From positions 1 to 64,000 of the forward strand of contig LDOQ01000320.1 of assembly GCA_001887945.1 (NCBI GenBank): DNA of 64,000 nucleotides, in the 5' to 3' direction. Of this stretch, positions 1-10,471 are shown in pieces. The stretch is from Spraguea lophii (lineage: Eukaryota > Microsporidia > Spragueidae). The notes under the pieces are model-generated. The model was not told where the DNA came from, did not search any database, and worked only from the letters and a program-made list of their open reading frames with translations. A program made the position numbers and the translations under genes. Position 1 is the stretch's first letter. Each line of letters begins with the position of its first letter.

Positions 1-2234
1 ATTAACCATAATCGCAAAACCTTTATGTAATTTAAAAAAAGAAAATAAACATATGCGTGATGTTATTTATGAAATATATAAAAAATATCAATATATATCC
101 GGAAAATAAAAAATAATTTTAAAACACATTGGTAGTAAAAACAAGATGATTTAATATATTAATAATAGATTTGTTATAACTTTATAAAAATAAACGATTA
201 ACGCAAAAAGAATCATTATGAGAAACATCTCATTTTTTTATTACATATTCTCCTAAATTTCCTTTCAATATGATTAAACTTTCAAATATATATAATACCA
301 ACAGAATAAAGTGTGGTGCAAAATAATTATTTTAATAAAAATAAGATAAAGCATAATTAATAATTAATAATACATTTAATTAATAATGATTTTATAAAAT
401 AAAACCATAATATTAAAAAGCGTACCATGTTGAAAGAATCATTAATAATATATTTAATTAATAAAGAATATAACTGCTACATATAATTATTATGTCGTTC
501 AAATCATTGTTGGTTAGAACAATTAAATAAACAACTTTCATTTACCTTTCAAATAATCTCATGGATCCAAAGATATAAAATAAATATGTTCTTATTACAA
601 ACATATTTTCTTATGTCACAACCATGCATTATTATTTATAAGAGGATGATTAACTTCTTTTGGAAAGATTAGATGATTTCATGTGGTATTCTAATATAAA
701 TATTTCGTAAATATAATATAAAGTATATTCCAAGTTAAATGTAAAAATTTAAATAACATTTAAAATATATTTATATATTTTCCTTTCCCATTCCCTTATT
801 CTAAACTTGTTTTTACCTGCTACTTTTTCTATTTATTTTTATTGCCGTTAAAAATAAGTTACTCTTTTCAAATATTATTATATGAGCTGAATTAAATATA
901 TTCCTATTATATATAATGACAATAATCCGTTATTTTAAAGATATCTTTTATTTGTCGCTATTATTCATAATAAATTTTTGAATATAATATCTCTAAATTC
1001 CAAAGACAGATCAGAACATAATATAATTTTATTTTGTAATAAGATTTTATCAATAGATAGAAACCTTATGAATTTAAAATATTCATTTGTATCTGTAAAT
1101 TTATCAGTTTCTATTACAAGACTATTTTTATAAATTATTAAAAGGCATTCAAAATTCTTTTCTTCCTTAGCTCTAACAGAAAAGTACATTCCTAAAAAAA
1201 GGATTTATACAATTTATAATCTTCCAATTGAATTATAAATGAAGCTTTTTCAACGTTACAGATTAAAATATTGCTATGGATATTGCATTAAATATGTTGA
1301 TATTATAGCAAAATTATTTAAAGATATATTTCTATTTTAAAATATTCAATGTTATCTTTTCAAAATATGTCTTATTTTTATATGAAATATTCTTAAATTT
1401 TGATATCTCTAACATTAATATTGAGAGTATTACATGATTATTTTTGGTCATGCCAAAATATAAATGTTTATTGGTATCAGGTTTTCATATATATAAACAA
1501 AAATACCAATAACCAACGAAAAGATCGTATATCTATATTAAAACATAGGTTAAATTTAATAAAGTGTCTTAGGTGAGTAAACCCTTCTTCCGGATTTACG
1601 ACCTTGACTGAAATGGAAAAAAATCGGTTTATAGAATATTCGAGTTTTTCTCGGATAATATAAACGATTCCTTTAATGTTTATTTACAAAAGAAGTGGAG
1701 AAAATTGACAAAATCCTATGTGTGAATGTTACCCACGAAATATTTCCAACAGATAACATTATCACACAAAGATGTTGGATTATAATAGTACGATGAAGCT
1801 CGATACCCGTTTTAAATGAACAATTAAATTTAGTGATCTCATTAGAAAAAGAATAAAAAAAAGATCGTCTAGTATTTTCCCAAAAAAACATAAAAAGTTT
1901 GTAATCCGTTATTGTTCTGTATTACTTGGTACGGAAATAAAACGTTATTTTTTCTAACAAATTTATTTTTAACCTCCATACCTATATCTCACATAGTTAT
2001 AATCCTAGTAACCACAACATTGTATCATATCATGTTACATTTGGAGATTAAAATATTCAGTTATATGCATTTTTCTTGGTGTATGGAATTGTAAAACATA
2101 AATTCGTTGATGGTTAATATAACATAAAACTATTGTCCTTCTGTGTAAAGTTATAACAGCGACAATATCCTTACCATATTTTGTTCTGATATTATATAAT
2201 GTCATATTTTATAAACCTAATAAATTTTTAATTC
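1..2234. other. A+T-rich stretch with no recognisable gene
   Basis: Very A+T-rich DNA with stops in all frames. Two short minus-strand frames (965-1189 and 1673-1891) have no recognisable domain. The second has the hydrophobic pattern seen after the zinc region of Merlin transposases elsewhere in the window, but too weakly to call. I see no RNA gene, repeat array or start-site motif. Confidence 0.5.
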
Positions 2235-2248
2235 TCCAGAATAACTAT
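2235..2248. repeat. Target-site duplication, left copy
   Basis: The 14 bases TCCAGAATAACTAT occur here and again at 2753-2766, directly flanking the minus-strand SINE. This is what target-primed reverse transcription produces. The match is exact and the duplication fixes the element ends. Confidence 0.8.
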
Positions 2249-2752
2249 TTTTTTTTTATTTTTTACGAATGAAACTTTTATTTATCAAAGCTTCCTGGCC
2301 GGTTGCGGCCTACCATGGTCTGTGACCTTCGGTTCCTCGAGCGAAATTAAGCTTGTACTAACTGGTTTCACTACATATATGCATTAATCTCATCTTACCT
2401 TATGCTCCAGAGTGTTAGGATTTTGCGTCTGGTGCGCGTCGCCGCCCCCACTTCCAGCTCTTAAGGAATTCCCAGCCTCTTTCGTTGCATAGTATTGGCC
2501 GAGTCACAAATCAATACAGGGATTGCAACTACATCAGCTAAACACTACTTTGATCTAGTAGCGGGGCCGTCATACAAGGCACAGCTATGCTGCGCTATCG
2601 AAACCTCACCCACTCAACAACCTTTTTCTTCTCTTCTGCGTTTATTATTATTATTTTTTTTTTGTTTTGAAAATTTTTTCTGGATGAGGGATTCGAACCC
2701 GCCAGGCTTGGGGTTTGGTTACCACCCCACGACCACTGGGCCAGGCGGGACT
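2249..2752 (-). mobile_element. tRNA-derived SINE, young copy
   Basis: A complete SINE of about 0.5 kb on the minus strand. Its 5' head (right end) resembles a tRNA: the A-box-like TGGCCCAGTGG lies at 2733-2743 (complement) and a textbook B box, GGTTCGAATCC, at 2689-2699. These are the internal RNA polymerase III promoter elements. The body is clearly richer in G+C than its surroundings. The 3' end finishes in an A-rich tail, seen as a T run at 2249-2258. A 14-bp target duplication flanks it. It is nearly identical to the copies at 22300 and 45251, so all three are probably recent. A 92-codon frame starting at 2495 lies inside the SINE and is not a gene. SINEs need a LINE reverse transcriptase in trans. 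Confidence 0.85.
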
Positions 2753-2766
2753 TCCAGAATAACTAT
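2753..2766. repeat. Target-site duplication, right copy
   Basis: TCCAGAATAACTAT, the partner of the copy at 2235-2248. It abuts the tRNA-like head of the minus-strand SINE. Confidence 0.8.
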
Positions 2767-3140
2767 AATATAGAATATGTTTCATTGTCTACTGATTTTC
2801 CGAGTTTGATACAATAGGAATGTTTTTAATGTGTCCAAAGGAATAGGAAATATAAGATCAAAGACGTTTAATAGAAATATGTTTAGAATAAACATTTTAA
2901 GTATAGTAATTAGATTTACCGATAGAAATATTTCTTTATAAATTTTTATAATAATGCGCGGAAGAAAATAAATAATTACTGCAATGGATTTTATGATAAA
3001 TTAAAAGTTAAATGTCTAAATATTATTTTTTAAAAAACTATTTTTTCTTATATTTATTAAACCCCTTATCAAGGTTATCGAACTTTTAATATTGCATGTC
3101 TTATTCTTGATATCGTAATATCGTAAACAAAACGGATCGA

Positions 3141-3240
3141 TGACAGAATAGTGAACTTTCCGAGGCCATTATTCTGTCAGTGCTAAAGGGTTTTTACGTT
3201 TGAAAATTTCCCTAAATAACAGAATAGTGGCCTCGGAAAA
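3141..3240. repeat. Nested inverted repeats, transposon ends
   Basis: TGACAGAATA (3141-3150) is matched in reverse by TATTCTGTCA (3170-3179). Within the same stretch, CCGAGGCCATTATTCTGT is inverted at 3219-3236 as ACAGAATAGTGGCCTCGG with a single mismatch. The latter also matches, in inverted orientation, the far end at 4582-4602. It looks like one element end that was duplicated or nested, perhaps two Merlin insertions side by side. Confidence 0.6.
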
Positions 3241-4602
3241 AATTTAAAAATTTTGATAAAATAAAATGTATTCCATTAATTTATTCTTAACATATTTTAA
3301 AACATATAGAAGTTTCAATACTGCTTTTCTCTTGTCCCATCCGTCATATGTATATCTAAAACAAAATTTCGATAAAAAAATATTTAAATTATTTACGCCA
3401 AACTAACTGGAGTCATATTTCCTTCTTATTTTTTTAAGAATACCAAAAATACTTTCAATCCAATTGGTATGTGTAGCCGTGAGACTCTCTCCCGGCCGGT
3501 CTTCATTAAAATCAACTTTATTTATTTCTTTTCTAAACATAAACTAAAGGTAGAAATTTATTTATTTAAATAAATAAATTTCTAAAAAATAAAACTTAAA
3601 AGTAGCATTCTGCTACAGTATGTATTCCCGTCATCGATACTAACTCTCTCGAATGGTTAACCGTGAAATGCGTATATCCCAAAGAAGATAATGTTAAATA
3701 CGATCTATGGGAATCGGTGTGTATTACAGATCCCGGTAAAATCCACTCGTCTAAAAATCTAAATAGATCTTCTCTTGATATCGATGGTAAAAATGACAAG
3801 AAACATTTCCTACTATAGATATCCACCGCATCAACAACCCAGACAGTGTTTGAAGATCTAGTAACTCAAATATTTCCATGTCTTGTTGTCATTGAAATTC
3901 ATCAAAATGTATTATTATCCCATCTCCACCTAGTTTTTCAGATGTTTTTCCAAGGAAATACGTCAAACTTAACTTAAATAGCTTATAAAAATTCATTATT
4001 GTGTTTTATTATGGTCAAGTGTCTCTGCACTATCAGCTACTGTTCTCGATAGCTAAACTGATAAAGTATTTCAAGTACTTCCCCGTATTGTAGCTTTGTA
4101 CCATTATATATGGTATCTTTTAATATATTATAATTTGTTTTATTCTGGCAATCGGCAAATTTACGTCGAAATCTCGGTGATCGGTTATTCTGCCAATGTA
4201 CCGCCGTTAATATTCTATTACACCCAAGGCATCTATATCTTTGTGGAAATATTCTAGTTGACCGGGAAGATTGACAATTTCTTTATTTGTCGTATTTTTA
4301 AAGTCTTCAAATTCTTTTCGATTTATATCTGAAGTTTGTATATCAGAATTCCCGGTTATAATAATGTATTCAATTTGTAATAATTTATTACGTAACATTA
4401 AAGAGTATTTTATAATGATATTTTATCCATTATTGGATGAAATAGATAAAATATTATTATAAATATACAGTAATACATAATTTTAAGACTACTTGTTTAA
4501 TGGTGAATTAGACTGGCAGGCCCTCTGGGGTTAGTCTCGGAGGAGGAAGTCTTTATTGCGTTCTTCCATGGCGCTTTCAAATTTTGGAGGCCACTATGCT
4601 GT
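3219..4602 (-). mobile_element. Decayed Merlin-type DNA transposon with terminal inverted repeats
   Basis: A minus-strand Merlin (IS1016/ISXO2-like) transposon. The ends are imperfect inverted repeats: ACAGAATAGTGGCCTCGG at 3219 and, inverted, GGAGGCCACTATGCTGT ending at 4602. The transposase is recognisable in pieces. Remains of a basic zinc-type N-terminal region lie at about 4100-4400, a D-E pair (HFDEF) at about 3900, and the DDE core at 3596-3850. The core contains the segments VWVVDAVDIYSRK, HTDSHRSYLTL, YTHFTVNHSRE and GIHTVAEC, which match the usual TDxxxxY, NHS and THT blocks of this family. Frameshifts and a truncated C terminus mean it cannot be active. An A+T palindrome lies just after the core. 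Confidence 0.7.
3551..3584. repeat. 34-bp perfect A+T palindrome
   Basis: The 17-base half TAGAAATTTATTTATTT is followed immediately by its exact reverse complement, with no loop. It lies just downstream of the broken Merlin transposase core, where the transposase C terminus should continue. It could form a cruciform or mark an internal deletion junction. Confidence 0.75.
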
Positions 4603-7019
4603 CATCCACCCGTTTAAATGCAATAATAAAACATTAGAAATTGAAATCTAATCAAATAAATTCTATCTATCTTAAAAAAAATATGAATAAAGAAAATATT
4701 TCTAAAATTAAAAGATATAGCAGTAACAAATGTAATAAAATTGTATATTGTTTTGAACGGCTTTTGAAGTTAATTGTCAGATTAAGTATAAACTGAATCA
4801 ATATTATTATTAAATAAAAAATGTATAGCGTATATAATATTTATTAACTACAAATTAAAATCTATTCATAAATTATTAATTCTATTATCCAACAGGAATG
4901 CAAAAAAATATATAATTATATATTTTAAAAAATTAACGTTTATTTTATCGTTTAAATCAATATTTATCATTATTTGTGCATGTTTTTTATAAAAATTTTC
5001 ATTTCTTATTCAACACATCAATAACTATTGAAATCTTAAAAAAACAATTATAACAACAAAATATAGATTAAATGATGATAAATAATACAATTATATAATA
5101 TTATAAATAGAAATATAATATTTTTTTGTGAATCTCCTATAAGTCATTTCATTTATTATTGTAGCTAAACCATGAAGGTCATCTTTTTTTCCAATATAAT
5201 TATTTTTTTTTATATTCAATTTCTTTAAATTTATAAAAATTGTTTCCACCTACATCTTAATAACATCAACGCGTAAAGAATTATTCCTCCATATATATAA
5301 AATATATTTATTCTTTAATATCATTATTAATAAGCATGGGAGTTATAAAAAAAACATGTATTTTCCTTCGATAAAACTTTTAAAAAATAATTTATTTTAA
5401 ATAGATCAGAAGATGAAAAAGATAGAAATATAAATTTCACTAAAAAATATTAAGGGTAATTATCATAAATTATATTAATTTAATATCGTTAAAATATATC
5501 AAAATATACTAGTTATAGAGCAATAATTAAATCATAAATATGATGTATGTGAATCTCTCATCCAGAAAAATTTTAAAATAATCAAATAATAGGTATATAT
5601 AACACAGTGGTTGAATAATTGATAATTTGAAAATATAACATAAAATATTCCTTATAAAATGCACATTTACAATGTCAATAATGGTTAACCAGTATAAACA
5701 TAATATCTCTATTCATAATGATTTAGACAGTATCATGCAACAAAAGGATTTAACTTCATTTATATTGAGACAATAATAATTAAGCTATATGTTATAATAT
5801 AATTTGAAATAATAGGTAAGATCGCTTTATATATAATTAAAAGTTAGAATTATATCAGGTTAAAAAGTATAGATATTCATATTTATTATCTTTGAGTATA
5901 TACGAACAATTAATATATAGTTTATATGTGAATGATTATAGCGATCTTTAACGCAAAAATATAGTTTAAATATATCATGCGTTTTAATGAGTGTTTAAAT
6001 TTATATCTATTCTTCAAATGTTTTCAAAAACATAATGACATTAAGTCATGAATAGATTTCGAACTATACCATGATTAAAAAATAATTATATTTGGTTAAA
6101 GCACATATATATAACATATTATTACTATTGATGTTTTATCGTGTTTAAAAACATACCAAAAATATTTACATAGACGATTTTGGTTATTTTCCAAATTTTT
6201 ATTTATAAAAGAATCTTATTATATTAGTTGTACAGGATATAAGAAGCCAGAATTATGGCAACCGTATTATTAAAGTAAGATAAGGAAATTTATAAATATA
6301 TGATTATCTGTACTTTTTATATCCGAGCACTTTAATATAGAATAATTAAATAAAATAATATAATCTTATATCATATATTAATTATTTATTATTATAACCT
6401 AGATCGATAAGAAATTTTATATCAAACAACATACAACATATATATTTTTACAGAAATTGGATTTATATATAACATTTTAATATTCTATTGATAACAATTT
6501 TTTTTCTGAATATTTATATATTCTTCGATATTACTTCATAATATATCATATAAAAATGAAATATTTATTTTCTTTACATTTTTAATAAAATATATTTAAA
6601 TTATTTATATAAAAAACATAATACATCGTATTTTCGTATATATTATTAATACGTATTATTTTAGTTGTTTTATTTTTATAATATTATTTAATATCGATAT
6701 ATTTTCTGATATTAAAATTTAATGATAACTACTTAAATCACATTTTTTTAATATATCGTTATGTCTAGAATACCAGATTGACATCAATAATTACACGATA
6801 CTGAAATATAAACAATATATTATCATATTTATTATGCATTTGATTACAAATTTAAAGTTATGAAAGATATATAAATTAAGTAAAAAATAAAGTATTATTA
6901 TAAATATAATCAATATCATTATTGTATAATAAAATAAGAGCGCTAGAATAAAAGGTTTACTTTTAATTTAGTTAGATCTCTTATTATAGAAAAGTAAAAA
7001 AATATTTTTTACCTCAAAT
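4603..7019. other. Long A+T-rich stretch, nothing recognised
   Basis: About 2.4 kb of extremely A+T-rich sequence with no open frame of 60 codons and no motif from the element families seen elsewhere. A fragment at 4500-4600 of higher G+C belongs to the end of the neighbouring transposon. I see no gene. Confidence 0.5.
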
Positions 7020-7350
7020 TTCCTTTTCGTTAGAAGATGGATCGTTTAAGATAATTGAAAGTCTTAACAGTTTTTTGAGGGCTAATAATGTTACACAGAA
7101 AAAGGTTATACGGTTTTTTTGTCGTGGTCTATCAAAGGTATCATTTATAATCAACCAGAAAATATGCACCTGACATATAAATGTAGCTATAAAAGATGTC
7201 AGAACAGAAAAACAATGTTTAAAATAAGGATAAATATTTTAAATATATCAAATTATTGTATTTTATTATATTTGGTGCTAACTTTTGGCAAATAAATATA
7301 TATTTAAATATAACTGATAATATTATACCATTAATAAAAAAATAAATTGA
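7020..7350 (+). mobile_element. Merlin transposase fragment, N-terminal part
   Basis: The plus strand reads in one frame as a piece containing KGIIYNQPENMHLTYKC then CQNRKTMFKIR. This resembles the N-terminal region of the Merlin transposases at 11.6 and 16.3 kb (M-L-x-KC, CNKKT, then a basic and a hydrophobic segment). The DDE core does not follow in recognisable form. This is a solo remnant. Confidence 0.45.
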
Positions 7351-7712
7351 TGAAAATATATGGTATTATTTAAACTCCACTCTTTGGTTTTAGGTGAACA
7401 GGATATGTTGTTAGAGATAGATGGGAATGGTTTTCTAGAGGTGTATTATTACCAATCTCATAAAATTATCAAATGAAATAGCTGATACGGTACCGGTTTA
7501 GGGTATTATTGATTTCTAGAATATCATACAATTTTTTATTAAAAGAATAATAAACAAAAGGATAGATACGCTAGATAATGCTTGAGATTGTAATAAAAAT
7601 AGGAAATATTTTATAAGGGTGATAGCTTTCCCACCCAGAAACTGTCTCAAATTTATGTCTTTGTCGTATAATTGTTAGTTGTCCAAAGGAAATACATCAC
7701 CTCCACGTGGTT

Positions 7713-8610
7713 CTAAATGGATAACATGGTGACACTCCCTTTTTGAAGAAGAATTGAACCAATGATATGTGAACTAAGTGTGTATTCTGGTATTAGTGGA
7801 ACATATGAACCTCGCTGGATTGCTTTGTAATTTTTATCCATATGCGGATGTATCAGCAGATCCAAGAATTTTTGTAGAAACCGTTGTTGGATTATCTCGA
7901 GAGTGGATCGGTAACTGTCGACTGGATAGGACGCAATGAGACATAGTCGCACATCCACACTATTTATAGGCCTATTATAATGCCAGAACTGGCCATAAGA
8001 GTTTGGGATGAGTCTGGTGCCACACACATTTTATGACGAACGGCTGCAGGAAATAGCCTTGTAAGTTATCAAATTTAAAGGGGTTATATGCAGTAATGAA
8101 ATGGAACACCAGATTTGACTTAGCATGGCCCGTGCGATGACAAATATGCACAAAGCAGAGCGTGTGAGTCCGAAATTAGAGATAGGCTATTTTCTATGGG
8201 AATCCCAAGGCGTCCTATTGTGTTTCGCCTTTAAAAAGTTGGTCCCGATCTGGTCTGAAAACCGCCTGAAGCAAAGGCTATGTTATGTGGGCCGGGCGGG
8301 TTGCATCGCTGCATGAGGATAATTAGCACTTGGGTGTTTATCGAAAACCCCAAGATACTGGACTCGACAGCGCCTCTTACGAAGTTATCGCTGCACCCGA
8401 ACTCTTAAGTGATTTGTATCCTAAGACTTGGCATGTTGTATCGTATTGATCATTAGAGAGGTTAATTATCTATTAATCGCATCATGGTTGCAGAAGGATA
8501 CTAAGATCATTCAATCAAGATATAAAAGCGTTTATACCTGCGAGACCCCGGGGATACACAAGGTGGGATATTATGGATCCAATCGGCGACAAATACCCAT
8601 TGTTTAATTC
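7713..8610. other. Island of higher G+C, origin unknown
   Basis: About 0.9 kb distinctly richer in G and C than its surroundings and unlike the SINE. It holds two modest open frames: 104 codons on the minus strand (7713-8027) and 63 on the plus strand (8125-8316). The longer one contains segments such as SYPVDSYRSTLEIIQQRF, with no family I recognise. Upstream minus-strand sequence reads on in two other frames with only a few stops, as in a frameshifted coding remnant. Possible sources are the end of a non-LTR retrotransposon or captured foreign DNA. I found no match to rRNA landmarks that I know. Confidence 0.4.
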
Positions 8611-9559
8611 TTGATTATATCTGATAAATTAAATAGAAGAACACGGGTTTGTGATTTCTAAAAAGTGATTGAAAACTCGGTACAATTATTCCATTACACA
8701 AAAAGTTATTATATATGCGAAGGACCAAATTCGCATGTGAACGATTTGTGTTTAAAAAGAAGAGTTGTATCAACTGGAAAAGTTATTTATTTAAATATGA
8801 ATTGGTTTTGAAGATAACAAATTATAGTTTAAACTTACACAATTTTTATTTTAATCAAAGTGATCATCCAATTATAGAAAGCAGAATGATCGTGCTCGAT
8901 TTCTGACAATTATAAATACTCTTAAATTTAAATAAAAGATGAGTCTCACCACGAATATTTTTCTACATCGTATAAACATCCACCCCCTTTTACTTAAGTT
9001 CTCCGCAGATAAAGGAGTCTCAGACTCTATCGACTTTTTACAGAAATGTTATAGGTTTATCCCCGTTTCGAGATCACTACAGTAATATAAATATATTTCT
9101 ATTTATTTGATAAATATCTTAATAAAATATTCTAGAAAAAATAAAGAATAATTTTGTATTTTAAACATATTTTATCAACGATATTATAATTGTAATGCAG
9201 GTATCATCTTAAATTTTATAAAATTATTTGAAAAATGTATTGTTTTATCTGTTCCTTTTCTTATCAATTTTATAATATCTTATAGATATTATATATTTTT
9301 TATTTGATATGTTTAACAGATGATTCGAAATATTTTTTATGATATTATTTTTCAATATATTATTGTCTAAATTTGAATTTGTTTCAATTTCCCACATTAT
9401 ATTTATGAATTTCCTTTTGGAATTATTCTTATCTTATAAAAATATTTATTTAAATATAAAAAAATTAGTAAGATGTGCAAATAAAAACCCTATAAAGAAA
9501 CAACCCCAAATGTTTGCAACACACAAAATATTCATAGAATTATACGCTGTCTAAAAAAC
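8611..9559. other. Intergenic, nothing recognised
   Basis: Mostly A+T-rich. It includes 63- and 71-codon frames (8715-8906 and 9339-9554) with no recognisable domain, start motif or neighbour relationship. Confidence 0.4.
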
Positions 9560-10260
9560 CGTATTAGCTTTTTTGTTGGCTTCGGAATCATGACCAATTT
9601 CATCCAAAAGGTTATGCCGATTGAATGCGGTGAGCGGAAGAATTATTTAGATGGTGATGTACGACCTTTAAATGCAAGAGAAAAACCATATCAATAAGAA
9701 AAAATAGTTTTTTTTATGGTTTTAAAATTTCTATCTACGAAATACTTCAAGTGTTATTAGAAATATGAAAAAAATTTACACATAAACGTATTATAAAAGA
9801 AACGAAATCGAGTTATAGAGTCATAAATTCAATAATAAATAAATTAAAACCAGTGGCAACCAAAAAATAAAAAAAATAAATAGATGGAAAGGATGACATA
9901 GTAGAAATCGATGATACACGTCCCAAAAACTAAATATAATACTGGAATATCTCTAAAACAATTTGGGTTATTGACGGCATTTCTAGGAACATGAAAGAAG
10001 TATTTTATCATGTTGAAAACAAAAGAAATGCAGATGTCATTGAAAAAACAATCAAAAACAATTTAAAGTAGGAACAAAAATAATAACTGATGAATGTAAA
10101 GCTTATTTAAAACATCTAACCTGAATTATACACATAAAACGATTAATCACGCAGAGAACTTCGTACACCCACAAAACAAAGAAATACACACTCAAGCCTT
10201 TGAAATACGTGGAGATATTTAAAAAAAAATATCTAAAAAAACAACTTATACATAATATAA
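9560..10260 (+). mobile_element. Decayed Merlin-type transposon
   Basis: A plus-strand remnant with the Merlin order of blocks spread over shifting frames: VEIDDT, then VIDGISRNMKEVFYHV with one indel, TKIITDECKAYLKHL, NYTHKTINHAENFVHP and EIHTQAFEIR. These are the first catalytic D/E block, the TDxxKAY block with the second aspartate, and the NHxxNFV and HTQ blocks around the third acidic residue. Multiple frameshifts and stops make it a pseudogene. Ends were not found. Confidence 0.7.
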
Positions 10261-10471
10261 ATGGATTAATTACTCAAATTTAATTATATTTATTTAAAAT
10301 TAAAAAAAGTCTTTTTCATGAGCTCTTAAACGGTTTAAAATACATTAAACGATTTATTTATTTGTTTATCCTTTTCATTTCTTCTTTAACCTCTTATCTA
10401 TAGGGTTTATTTGCATACCTTATCAAAAAATTGATAAAAAAACTATATAAGAAAAAGAAACCCATATTTTT

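Noticed and set aside
2495..2773. A 92-codon open frame (MAESQINTG...) repeated at 45491-45766
   Set aside because: Both lie inside copies of the same SINE and differ only by SINE substitutions and a frame change at the end. The frame is a by-product of the SINE sequence.
7713..8316. Protein genes in the higher-G+C island
   Set aside because: The two frames are on opposite strands, short, and without a recognisable family. Coding status is not supported beyond composition.
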